Of a stretch of 59,311 nucleotides of DNA, positions 9,084 to 17,248 are shown piece after piece. Numbering within the stretch: the stretch's first letter is position 1; every line of letters begins with the position of its first letter. The notes beneath the pieces were generated by a model. It did not search any database and was not told where the DNA came from. It was given only the letters and a program-made list of their open reading frames with translations. Both the position numbers and the translations under genes were made by a program. The stretch is from CAYNNP01 sp964398215 (GTDB lineage: Bacteria; Planctomycetota; Planctomycetia; Pirellulales; Pirellulaceae): positions 1-59,311 of the forward strand of contig CAYNNP010000009.1 of assembly GCA_964398215.1 (NCBI GenBank), given 5' to 3'.

Positions 9084-9998
9084 TCAATGGTCCAATAATT
9101 CACGACACCACTGGCAGATCGCATCAGTGGCAGTCTTGGCCTCGTCGAATAGTCCGGCAAAGTGAAAGAATCCGTGCAGATGTCCATCGTGTACTCGAAC
9201 GCTAGTTGGCACGTTCGCGGCCAGCAAACGGTCTGCGAACTGTTGGCCTTCGTCGAACAGAACATCGTACTCGGCCAACACGATGTGAGTGGGCGGCATC
9301 GATGACAGGTCTTCGGCGTTGGCCAATGACGCCAACGGAGCTTCGCGTGAATTCGATTCGCCTACATACTGTTTCCAAAACCATGCCATGGACTCGGCGG
9401 TCAATCCGTGATCAATGCCGAATGTTTGGTAGCTTTCGGATTTCATTGATGAATCGATGACAGGATAGATCAAAACCTGTCCCACAAATTGTGGCGCACC
9501 ACGTTGCGAGGCCATCAGAGAAACGGCCGCTGCTAAGTTGCCACCGGCGCTGTCTCCCATGACCAGCATCCGATCAGAGATCCCAAAGGATGCATGATCT
9601 AACGACAAGACATCGCAGACTGTAAAGCAATCTTCTAGCGCAGCTGGAAAGGGATGCTCGGGTGCTTTTCGGTAATCGACACTGATCACACTAACATTGG
9701 CTTGCTTTGCTAAACGGCGAGAGATCGCATCGTGACTTTCAATCCCGCCGAGTACCCAGCCGCCACCATGAAAATAGACAACGGCGTCGCGCGGCTGTTG
9801 AGCGTTGACGTGATAGATCCGAACGGGCACTCCAGCGATTGTGTCGTCACGAACATTTTCAACTTCGACAACGTCGCCAAACGCTCCTAGGGTCTCGAAC
9901 TTCTTTCGCGCGTCGTTGACTTCCATTTCAAACCAAGCCGGTTCATTGGCTTCGCGAATGGAAGCTAGGAAAGCAGCGCTTTGCGGGTGCAGGGTCAT
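9084..9998 (-). CDS. Alpha/beta hydrolase, hormone-sensitive-lipase (HSL) type esterase
   Basis: A 304-residue cytoplasmic carboxylesterase-like protein. It has the HSL-family oxyanion motif HGGGW (about 77-81), the nucleophile elbow GDSAGGN with Ser150, the Asp region AEYDVLFDEG and the terminal His region GHLHGFFHF, so the catalytic triad appears complete. HSL enzymes hydrolyse short-chain acyl esters; the natural substrate cannot be read from sequence. The frame is open for four more codons to a TTG at 10010, but the family N-terminus (LHPQSAAFLA) fits the ATG at 9998, which I chose. It stands alone: about 190 bases separate it from the upstream start of the thioredoxin-like gene and about 165 from the WD40 gene. 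Confidence 0.88.
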   Translation of the reverse strand: MTLHPQSAAFLASIREANEPAWFEMEVNDARKKFETLGAFGDVVEVENVRDDTIAGVPVRIYHVNAQQPRDAVVYFHGGGWVLGGIESHDAISRRLAKQANVSVISVDYRKAPEHPFPAALEDCFTVCDVLSLDHASFGISDRMLVMGDSAGGNLAAAVSLMASQRGAPQFVGQVLIYPVIDSSMKSESYQTFGIDHGLTAESMAWFWKQYVGESNSREAPLASLANAEDLSSMPPTHIVLAEYDVLFDEGQQFADRLLAANVPTSVRVHDGHLHGFFHFAGLFDEAKTATDAICQWCRELLDH

Positions 9999-10163
9999 CA
10001 GGTTGGCCAAATGGTGTGATTCACGGTAAGTCTAAGAAAAAATATCGTCGCTAAACTTAGCTACTTTCGCAAGTAGGCGGTGCCTATTCAAAACAAAGGT
10101 TAGCCGTGAGTTGCATCAAAAAATTTGGGTGTTCTGATCAGGCTTATCGTAGCGACGGCTAGT

Positions 10164-11672
10164 TTACATGGGGATGAGTTGGCCGAGCGTGAGAGCACCC
10201 TGATTGCTAGATTCGCGATGTGGCCAACTGTCGGCGTCTTCTAATTGAAAACCCTCCGTGCTGAGGCTATCGAGGCCACGTTCGAAGACTTGGGCGCGAC
10301 GTATCGTCGCGAGCGTGGTTGGGTCGCGCTGCAGGATCATTCCGTAGCCATCGCTGGTCATCAAAAGATTACCAAAACGAATGATTCGTGACACAAATGT
10401 CTGATCCGGCCGACGAATGGTGACTTCGCCAGTATCTAAGTTGACAAGTTGCACACAGGATTTTCCGCCAACCACAGCGCGCCGCGTTCGCCAGTCGACC
10501 CAAAGCGAGAAAAGGCGTTCTGCCCCCACCTGAAAACTACCGGTTGCTTGCCCTGTGTGCAGATCCCATAAAACCAACTTTCCATCATAGCCAACACTCG
10601 CAAGTTCGGTTGCATCTGAATTCACTGATGCGTCCATGACGTCGTCTTCATGACTGACGAGTGTTTGGAGTAATTGAAAGTTGTTGTCACCAACCCGCCA
10701 TCGTTTCAATGTCAGATCACGACTGACCGTCAACACAGTATCGTTGTCGATTCGTATCAGCCGCGGGATGGATTTGTCATGGGCCTGTGTGGTTTGAACT
10801 AAAGATAATTTCGCTGGCTGACTCTCAGTCATCTCCAGTTTCCAGAGTCTGATCGTTTTGTCGTCACTGGCGGTGACCAACTTTGTGTCATCCATCCAAA
10901 CCACTCCATGGATGTCTGCGCAATGTTCTTTTTGTGAAACGACTGTCGCCAAATCATCATGCCGGTGAATTGCGAGTCTATTGTCGCCACCACCAGTCGC
11001 GACGAATTTTTTCGATGGCGAAATTGCAATGTCAAACACCCAGTCACCGTGCATCTGAAAACTGCTGCGTTGATTGTCTTGCAAAGCGATCCGATGGACT
11101 CGCCCATCACCGGCGCCGACCAATATTTGCTTGGCCGGTTGATCATGAACCAGAGACACGATCGCCGCAGGAGGAATCGGTGCACGCGCCATGCTTGATG
11201 CAGCTTTGTTAGGCGCACGCTGCTCAATTTTGATGTCCGGATGTGCCTCGATAGCTTCGTTGATCGCCTGTTTTGAAATTGCGTTCTTATAAAGAACATA
11301 GTGGCTGATCGTACTGCGACCTTTCAACAGAGACTTCCAACTTTTGTCGGAAACCTTGGTGCGCATCAAATCTAATTGTTTGAGCTCCGGAATTAAGTAG
11401 GCGACCTTGCCCAATTCAAAAATGAAATCATCGTCGACACGTTCTCCCTGCAGCATCAACCTGCGTTGCAACGGATCCTGTTTCAGATCAGTCCAGACGC
11501 CATCAAGGTTGGCAATCTTTTCCAAAATGTTCTTGCGCGCGGAGTGCTCATAGGCCGGCACTACAACGAACTGAATCAGCAGAGCGGAGGCAGCAACCAA
11601 AATCAGCAGGCCCAGTAGGCTCACTTGTGGTCGCTTGGTCAATCGTCCAAATAGTCTTTTCAATGTTCGCAC
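10164..11672 (-). CDS. Membrane-anchored WD40-repeat protein
   Basis: A 502-residue protein with one N-terminal transmembrane segment (about 17-37) after a basic cytoplasmic stretch, suggesting an anchored protein whose main part is outside the cytoplasm. Residues about 165-480 contain WD40-type beta-propeller repeats, seen in blocks such as HGDWVFDIAISPSKKFVATG, DDKTIRLWKL and DGKLVLWDL. Residues 40-155 are a helical region of unknown type with leucine-rich-like spacing (PELKQLDLMRTKVSDKSW). WD40 propellers act as protein-binding platforms; no catalytic motif is visible. The start is GTG. No obvious operon partner. Role unknown. Confidence 0.82.
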   Translation of the reverse strand: MRTLKRLFGRLTKRPQVSLLGLLILVAASALLIQFVVVPAYEHSARKNILEKIANLDGVWTDLKQDPLQRRLMLQGERVDDDFIFELGKVAYLIPELKQLDLMRTKVSDKSWKSLLKGRSTISHYVLYKNAISKQAINEAIEAHPDIKIEQRAPNKAASSMARAPIPPAAIVSLVHDQPAKQILVGAGDGRVHRIALQDNQRSSFQMHGDWVFDIAISPSKKFVATGGGDNRLAIHRHDDLATVVSQKEHCADIHGVVWMDDTKLVTASDDKTIRLWKLEMTESQPAKLSLVQTTQAHDKSIPRLIRIDNDTVLTVSRDLTLKRWRVGDNNFQLLQTLVSHEDDVMDASVNSDATELASVGYDGKLVLWDLHTGQATGSFQVGAERLFSLWVDWRTRRAVVGGKSCVQLVNLDTGEVTIRRPDQTFVSRIIRFGNLLMTSDGYGMILQRDPTTLATIRRAQVFERGLDSLSTEGFQLEDADSWPHRESSNQGALTLGQLIPM

Positions 11673-11930
11673 AGGTGCTGCTCCATAGAACTAACGAAAT
11701 CAATTGGTCAAGCATCATTCTTGATGATATCACGCAAGATCCCGATACAAGGGATTTGTTCCTCACCAGGACCGTGTACGTCATCCAAATAGTATTTGTT
11801 CAAGATCTCTTTGCGGTCACCAACTGGCCAGCAGCAGGCAGTTTTTAGTCCATGCGCCCCATTCGGCGAACGATTCAGCCCAATGATCTGGCAACTTATG
11901 CTGAAGCAAATCACCGAGGAGTTGATTGGG

Positions 11931-12146
11931 ATGAAGAAATGGGAATACTTGGTCGCGCGTGTGCGATCCGAAGTGGTGACGGAAGTGAACGGAAAGAGTA
12001 TCGACCGTAGAAGCAAACCGCTCCTGCATCAGTTCTTAGACGAAAAAGGCAGCCAGCGATGGGAGCTGGTCGCGACCAGCTCGGGGAAGACTTCGTCGGT
12101 CTATGTGTTGATGCTTAAACGTGAATTGGTTGGCAACGCAATTTGA
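11931..12146 (+). CDS. Small DUF4177-like protein
   Basis: A 71-residue protein beginning KKWEYLVARV and containing GSQRWELVAT, the two conserved strands of the DUF4177 family (usually 55-80 residues, function unknown). The frame is open further upstream, but a GAGGAG ribosome binding site at 11916-11921 is nine bases from the ATG at 11931, and the family starts at MKKWEY, so this start is preferred. No signal peptide. It stands in a group of small accessory genes; the next gene starts 105 bases downstream on the same strand. Confidence 0.7.
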   Translation: MKKWEYLVARVRSEVVTEVNGKSIDRRSKPLLHQFLDEKGSQRWELVATSSGKTSSVYVLMLKRELVGNAI

Positions 12147-12251
12147 GCTATTCCAAACCGTAGTTCATTCTTGGTATAAGCGGGTGCACGTCCTGTGCCT
12201 TTTGTAAACTGTAATTCGTTCAATTTGTTATCTGGCTTGAGAATTTGACAC

Positions 12252-12779
12252 ATGCCAAAATTTAGTTTGCGGACGTTGCTAGCTGTTGTAGTTGTTTGCG
12301 CGCTCCTTGCCGCGGCTGTGAATTTTTTGTTCATCCGTCCAAATGCTGATGCTGAGTTTCATATTCGAAATGCGCCAATCCAAACGCTGACTCGTACTAA
12401 CGGGATCGGCACTGTCATATCCGATCGAGTTACCTACTCAATTGGACAGTATGGTGTTACCGAATTTGGAAACATTCGCTTGGCAGTACGCGGGTGTACA
12501 TTTTCTGGTGAATCAAAGGGTGGGATTACGCTTGCGTCGCAGTATGCAGGAGGTGGAGCAGCAACGGGTACTGGTAATCGGCGGTTTGCTCATGATGTCG
12601 TGATCGGAGGATCTAAATGCAGCTTTGGTGGCCTGTCGTTTTCAATCATTGACTCTGAGCTGCGAATCTTGGACAAAAAGATCGCAGTCAACAAAGAGCC
12701 GACCCTTGTATTGGTCAACAGCTTGAGCGAGATAGAGACTGTGTGCGGCATTGGAAAGCCAAACGCCAATGACCAATAA
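12252..12779 (+). CDS. Hypothetical membrane-anchored protein (FSLRTLL N-terminus)
   Basis: A 175-residue protein I cannot assign to a named family. It opens with KFSLRTLLAVVVVCALLAA, a basic-hydrophobic N-terminal segment (about 4-29) that recurs on many small planctomycete proteins and should serve as an anchor or uncleaved signal. The rest (30-175) is beta-rich and Gly-rich, with no Cys pair or catalytic motif that I can see. Same strand as the DUF4177-like gene upstream. ATG start, weak ribosome binding site. Confidence 0.6.
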   Translation: MPKFSLRTLLAVVVVCALLAAAVNFLFIRPNADAEFHIRNAPIQTLTRTNGIGTVISDRVTYSIGQYGVTEFGNIRLAVRGCTFSGESKGGITLASQYAGGGAATGTGNRRFAHDVVIGGSKCSFGGLSFSIIDSELRILDKKIAVNKEPTLVLVNSLSEIETVCGIGKPNANDQ

Positions 12780-12870
12780 GACTTTGGCATCGCATGCACA
12801 ACGAGCGTTGTCTGATTCTGTCTTGAGTTTGACGTTCCTTTCGTTCGGCTATGCAACGGATTTCGTACCA

Positions 12871-12910
12871 CGGCTGTCCCAGCCGAGAATCCTCGACTGG
12901 GAGAGTCGAG
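12871..12910. repeat. Double hairpin, REP-like family B copy 1
   Basis: Two adjacent hairpins in the non-coding gap between two plus-strand genes. The first is CGGCT (12871-12875) with AGCCG (12881-12885). The second is CTCGACT (12892-12898) with AGTCGAG (12904-12910), loop GGGAG. The junction CCAGCCGAGAA recurs at 21485-21495 in the hairpin before the sugar transferase gene. It resembles bacterial REP/BIME-type elements in size and position. Confidence 0.6.
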
Positions 12911-13053
12911 CTATGGGTGAGAAAAAAAACAGTTGTTTTCACCCCAGAAACCTTTAGAACGAGGCGGGATTTTAAGTTGCTTTGGCTATCCGCAGTTCGC
13001 TACCAACGACTCATTGACGCCCAGTTACGCCTAACGTTTACCCAACCTGACCT

Positions 13054-13797
13054 ATGCAAAACTACAAGCCAATCTTCTCCCTTGCAGCCACGCAAAAGCC
13101 GCAGAGAAAACTGAGGTCAAAATTTGGAGGCCGACCTTGGGGCCTGGATCCTTCGATTTGGCCTAAGGGAATGGCCCTGTTGGCTCAATTGGTTCACGAA
13201 CCGCCCGCGATCGATCTTGGTGGCGAATACGTGCTTCATATCTGGCACTGGAATACTCCCGAAGATTATTGCGAACCACCAAACTATGAGTACTACTGCC
13301 ACTTTTCAACCTTGGTTCCAAAGTCAAAACTCGGCAACGAACTTACTCCTGCGCCTGCCGGCCAAAAACTCATCGGAGAAGTTTACATCGATCGATGGGA
13401 GACTTTTGATGACAACGCGCCGGATTCGTGGTTGCCAATGTTCTTTGAAAGAGATAGCTATTCAAAACTGCTCGACCGCGAAACGGGCAAAATCCGTTTT
13501 GGTGGAGGCTTGGGAACAAAATTTGGTGGGCCACCGTGTTGGCAGGGAACAAACGCTATCGAGAACTCCCCACAACGCAGCGACTTCATTTTCCAGACGG
13601 ATGCGTACATACCAATAGCAGGCCAACCTCCATCAGACGATGTTGTGAAAAAGCACAACCTAGAAGGAATTTTTCCTTGCCGAAACGGTGACGGCTACAT
13701 TTATGTGATTACTGATTTTGCAAGCGATGGCAGCGCGTTTGTGTTTCTAGACAAATCGCAAACTCCACCGTTACCAATTTGGACATGGTCACGATAG
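13054..13797 (+). CDS. DUF1963 (YwqG-like) family protein
   Basis: A 247-residue soluble protein. SKFGGRPWGL near residue 23 followed by WPKGMALLAQL matches the hallmark start of DUF1963/YwqG proteins (SKxGGxP ... WP ... hxFlxQ), and GGGLGTKFGGPPCWQG (about 150-165) matches the second conserved Gly-rich block that leads to the family's GGxPxWxQ motif. The family's role is not established; members are often found near secreted-toxin loci as possible immunity proteins, but no toxin gene is visible next to this one. ATG start; no signal peptide. Family call moderately firm, function unknown. Confidence 0.72.
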   Translation: MQNYKPIFSLAATQKPQRKLRSKFGGRPWGLDPSIWPKGMALLAQLVHEPPAIDLGGEYVLHIWHWNTPEDYCEPPNYEYYCHFSTLVPKSKLGNELTPAPAGQKLIGEVYIDRWETFDDNAPDSWLPMFFERDSYSKLLDRETGKIRFGGGLGTKFGGPPCWQGTNAIENSPQRSDFIFQTDAYIPIAGQPPSDDVVKKHNLEGIFPCRNGDGYIYVITDFASDGSAFVFLDKSQTPPLPIWTWSR

Positions 13798-13880
13798 TAA
13801 ACGAGCAAGCAACAGGTGAATAACCAATAAATCTGCAAAGCGCCGGGCGGGCTCAACCATAAATAACGATTGCCTTAGCG

Positions 13881-14678
13881 TTAGCCATCGGAGCCGATCG
13901 GTGGTGCATACGGATTGGACGATCGAGTCTTAGCGAATTTCGGAGCCGGTACCGTGGGACCGGTTAATCTGATGCCTTTGGCAATCGCATTGATGCGCTG
14001 AGCAAGCTCAACAGCATGCAACTTGCGGCGCGAGTTCCTAAGTTCACCCAAGCCATGATCGCGGTACGAAATTGGTAGCTCGATGGGGCCGTCGTTTGTG
14101 CGCGCTACAATGACGACCATGTGAGTTTGTGCGTACCACCCCGTTGGCTTGATCGATTCAACGTTCACGTCAACGATACTCTCCGCTGGCAACCAATACC
14201 GATTGCAGTCGCCCTCCATCATCACGCCTTGAGAACCGATATGAATCAGCAGCAAATCGGTCGCGGTGTCCAACGCCATTGAATTCCAACGCTCACGCAA
14301 AACAAGTTCGACGACTCTTAGTGAATCGTCGGACCAATTATACTGACTGGATCGATCGCTACGAGACTGGACTGCGTGACGAAGTCGCGAACACATTCGA
14401 ATGTTCATTGGCCACTCTGGGTATGTCATGACAGCAGCAATTTGAGCAACCAGAAAACTCAGTGCAGCTGCAATCCCAATGTAGCCCAGTAGGTTCATAC
14501 TGAATGGATATCTGTCTTTAATCAGATACATGCTGGGCAATAAACACCAAAGCCAAATCGTCTGCAATAAAAACATCATGACGGTGTGCCGAAGCAACGC
14601 TAGCCGGCTCATGATTCGCCCCGCTTCGTTGGGATCAATCGCAGTAACACTGGCGTAGTGATGAGGTTGATTCGTCAT
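13881..14678 (-). CDS. Hypothetical protein with two transmembrane segments
   Basis: A 265-residue protein without a recognised family. Two hydrophobic segments lie close together near the N-terminus (about residues 33-53 and 61-83), followed by a soluble domain from about 100 on, so the N- and C-termini probably face the cytoplasm. The soluble part contains the pattern LPAESIVDVNVES and, at the end, NPYAPP, a tail seen on a number of planctomycete membrane proteins. I chose the ATG at 14678 because a GGAG site lies nine bases upstream; the frame is open to an earlier ATG eight codons before. Function unknown. Confidence 0.6.
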   Translation of the reverse strand: MTNQPHHYASVTAIDPNEAGRIMSRLALLRHTVMMFLLQTIWLWCLLPSMYLIKDRYPFSMNLLGYIGIAAALSFLVAQIAAVMTYPEWPMNIRMCSRLRHAVQSRSDRSSQYNWSDDSLRVVELVLRERWNSMALDTATDLLLIHIGSQGVMMEGDCNRYWLPAESIVDVNVESIKPTGWYAQTHMVVIVARTNDGPIELPISYRDHGLGELRNSRRKLHAVELAQRINAIAKGIRLTGPTVPAPKFAKTRSSNPYAPPIGSDG

Positions 14679-15023
14679 GTGTAAAGACTCCAAAATTTTC
14701 AATCATTCAGCAGCCAAGCGATCCTAATGTCGCGCACTCTTTGAGTTTCTTGCTGCAAAACCACATCCATGTACTGTGTTACTTAGCCTAACGAGTCTGC
14801 GGAAAATAGAAAGCAAATCTCTGGCCAATCCAAACAATCGACTCCGTCACCAATCGTCAATGCTTCCTAATTGTTGCCACCGCTACTGCTGTAGTTTACG
14901 CAGCGCCACGACAGTTCAGGCCGCTCGTAATAACCCTACTGAAGCCATCGATATTCGTGGACAAACAAGCTGCCCTTGTAGAACTTGATTGACATTCCAA
15001 TCGTCGGTGATCCAGCCTGGGCA
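14679..15023. other. Non-coding stretch without recognisable feature
   Basis: About 345 bases between the start of a minus-strand membrane protein gene and the stop of the aldolase gene. A 70-codon frame at 14776-14988 on the plus strand is open, but its translation has no family resemblance and no ribosome binding site, so I do not call it. I see no hairpin, repeat or RNA gene here; it presumably contains the promoter of the membrane protein gene. Confidence 0.5.
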
Positions 15024-15788
15024 CTACGCAAAGGCACGATCTAATTCGGCGGCGTGCTGCTTTAACATCTCCAACAGCGCCGGATAGTCGCTGCCGTGGA
15101 CAATCAATTGGGCACCTTGCTCGCGCAATTCACTAACATTTTCGGTACTCATTGCGGGCGCTCCCCAAGCTTTCCCATGGCGATCAGCTGCTTCGGCGAC
15201 CCTGGCGAACGCATCGTTCAAAGTCAGCTTGGCATCGCTTCGCCGAATCCGCAAACCTAAATCGGCTGGCCCCACAAACAGCGCATCAATTCCTTCGATC
15301 GCCGCAATCGCGTCGATGTTCTCGACGGCTTCTGGTGTTTCGATTTGCACCACCAAGAACGTTTCACGATTGGCGTGATCAATGAATGTATCGTTGGCCG
15401 GTAAAAAACCAGCATCCAAACCCACGCCATCAAGCCCACGATCACCAACTGGCGGAAACTTCACGCAGTCGACCAACGCTTGTGCTTTTTCTGGCGTCGA
15501 GACATGGGGAATCATCAGCCCCGCCGCGCCGTCTTCCAGATAACGGTACAAACGAGTTTTTTCGAGCGTCGCAGGACGCAACATGCAATCGATGTCGAAC
15601 AGGTGAAAGTAAGCCAACATGGCCTGCAACTCACGGTCTGTCCAGGTACGATGTTCTGCATCCAACCAGATGCAGTCGTAACCAACATTCGCTGCCATCT
15701 GCACGAACGAAGGTATGAAATGACCCAGGTTACAAAGCTTGGCAGGTTGGCCATCGCGGAGCTTGGCAAGTGTCTTACTGTTTCGCAA
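15024..15788 (-). CDS. HpcH/HpaI aldolase family protein
   Basis: A 254-residue class II pyruvate-dependent aldolase of the HpcH/HpaI (2,4-dihydroxyhept-2-ene-1,7-dioate aldolase) type. These TIM-barrel enzymes cleave 4-hydroxy-2-oxo acids to pyruvate and an aldehyde. Visible family residues are the catalytic His in WLDAEH (His46), the pyruvate-binding Arg in LRPA (Arg71), and the metal ligands Glu150 in VQIETPEA and Asp176 in FVGPADL. The start is TTG. It is divergent from a secreted Kelch protein gene, and a Gfo/Idh oxidoreductase follows that gene, suggesting a small sugar-acid degradation group. The exact substrate cannot be read from sequence. Confidence 0.9.
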   Translation of the reverse strand: MRNSKTLAKLRDGQPAKLCNLGHFIPSFVQMAANVGYDCIWLDAEHRTWTDRELQAMLAYFHLFDIDCMLRPATLEKTRLYRYLEDGAAGLMIPHVSTPEKAQALVDCVKFPPVGDRGLDGVGLDAGFLPANDTFIDHANRETFLVVQIETPEAVENIDAIAAIEGIDALFVGPADLGLRIRRSDAKLTLNDAFARVAEAADRHGKAWGAPAMSTENVSELREQGAQLIVHGSDYPALLEMLKQHAAELDRAFA

Positions 15789-15880
15789 ATCATCGATCCT
15801 AGTTCGTGGTCGCAGAGTGTTGCATTGTACTGGCGGAGAACCGAATCGTGAGTCCCATCGATTGCCCTATACGAACAAAG

Positions 15881-17113
15881 ATGCTGAACGTAACCAACAT
15901 TGCCCACGTTTTGTTGGGCTGCATCTCGATTCTGAGTCTTGGCTCGACTGCCCGTGCGCAAGTGGTCGATCGGCTTGACTACCAAACATTGCCGGACTTG
16001 CCCGATCCGGTTGGAGTCGCAGGACCGATCGTCGGCGTGCATGCGGATCACTTGGTTGTTGCCGGCGGTGCAAACTTTGCGATGGCAAATGCACCTGATT
16101 TATGGGAACTGCGCAAACGGTATCATTCGACCACATGGCTTTTGCCGCTCACAGGAAACCCATCCAAGAATCAATGGATTGGAGTGGGAGATCAGCTCGA
16201 AAAATCCGTTGCGTACTCCGCGGTTGTCAGTACGGAACAAGGAATCGTGGTGATGGGCGGTGAAGACGGAACGGCGCCAACCAACCGAGCCTATTTGTTG
16301 CAGGTAACCAACGGTGATGGCAAAGTTTCGCTGGTTGAAAATGATAACGCCGTGCCCGATCTTCCATTCGCATGCACGGGCGGTGGTGCCGCTGTGATTG
16401 GCGAATACGTGTACCTTGTCGCTGGGCAAATCCAGCAAGCCAATGGAGTTCGCACAGCATCTCGATTGCTCTGGCGATTGAATTTGAACGAGATCGATCC
16501 TACGAAAAACATCAACAATCAAACGCAATTGTGGAACCTGATCCCAAGTTGGCCAGCGTCGGGGCCAAAGCGGATGTTTGCATTGGTGACGTCCCAGCAA
16601 AGCGACAACAGCGGCCGGCTGTATGTCATTGGCGGTCGCCGATTTGCTGATGGTAAAGCCCCAACGGACGAGACACTGATTTTCGCCGCTGACAGTTGGG
16701 TTTTCGATCCGTCAATTTACGATGCGTCGAAATTTCGTGCAGCACAAGGCAAGTACTCGGGCGTTTCACCATGGAAACGAATTGCCGACGCACCCGTTCC
16801 GCTCACGGCTGGGACTGCTGTTGCCCACGGCAATGATCAGGTTTTGGTTTTAGCCTACGCGTCTGGCGATATCTTGCGGCAACAATTGGATTCTGGAAAA
16901 GCGATGAAGGATTTTCCGCATCCAGGATTCAACAAGACTGCGTACGCATACAACGCGGCAACGAATTCTTGGTTGTCGCTAGGAAAGATTCCATCAAACC
17001 CTGTCACCACGCCGGCGGTGTCTTGGAAAGACGATATTTTTCTTGTCAGCGGCGAGGTCAGCCCCCGCGTACGCACGAGCGCGGCATGGCGGATACGGGC
17101 TAAAAAACCGTAA
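15881..17113 (+). CDS. Secreted Kelch-repeat protein (cyclically permuted mutarotase-like)
   Basis: A 410-residue exported protein. A Sec signal peptide is clear from the ATG at 15881 (hydrophobic VLLGCISILSLG, cleavage after TARA), so I prefer it to an earlier in-frame GTG/ATG region. The mature part contains Kelch beta-propeller repeats with the GG-plus-aromatic pattern (LVVAGGANF, GIVVMGGEDG, YVYLVAGQ, LYVIGGRRF, IFLVSGEV). The order resembles the sialic-acid mutarotase NanM and the cyclically permuted mutarotase family, but the enzyme activity is not provable here. It shares its divergent promoter region with the HpcH/HpaI aldolase and precedes a Gfo/Idh oxidoreductase by 135 bases. Confidence 0.78.
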   Translation: MLNVTNIAHVLLGCISILSLGSTARAQVVDRLDYQTLPDLPDPVGVAGPIVGVHADHLVVAGGANFAMANAPDLWELRKRYHSTTWLLPLTGNPSKNQWIGVGDQLEKSVAYSAVVSTEQGIVVMGGEDGTAPTNRAYLLQVTNGDGKVSLVENDNAVPDLPFACTGGGAAVIGEYVYLVAGQIQQANGVRTASRLLWRLNLNEIDPTKNINNQTQLWNLIPSWPASGPKRMFALVTSQQSDNSGRLYVIGGRRFADGKAPTDETLIFAADSWVFDPSIYDASKFRAAQGKYSGVSPWKRIADAPVPLTAGTAVAHGNDQVLVLAYASGDILRQQLDSGKAMKDFPHPGFNKTAYAYNAATNSWLSLGKIPSNPVTTPAVSWKDDIFLVSGEVSPRVRTSAAWRIRAKKP

Positions 17114-17248
17114 AGCCAGTACTACGAATGGACAGCAATAAAAAGTCACCATGGGTGGAAAGGGTCGATTGCTTGATTCGTTGAAGCTATTCTAGGTGCC
17201 GCAACCAATTCCAAGAAACAATATTTTCAATCGCGAAAGGTTTTCCTG

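Noticed and set aside
14776..14988. 70-codon plus-strand frame in a gene-free gap
   Set aside because: No ribosome binding site, Cys- and Arg-rich random-looking translation and no family resemblance.
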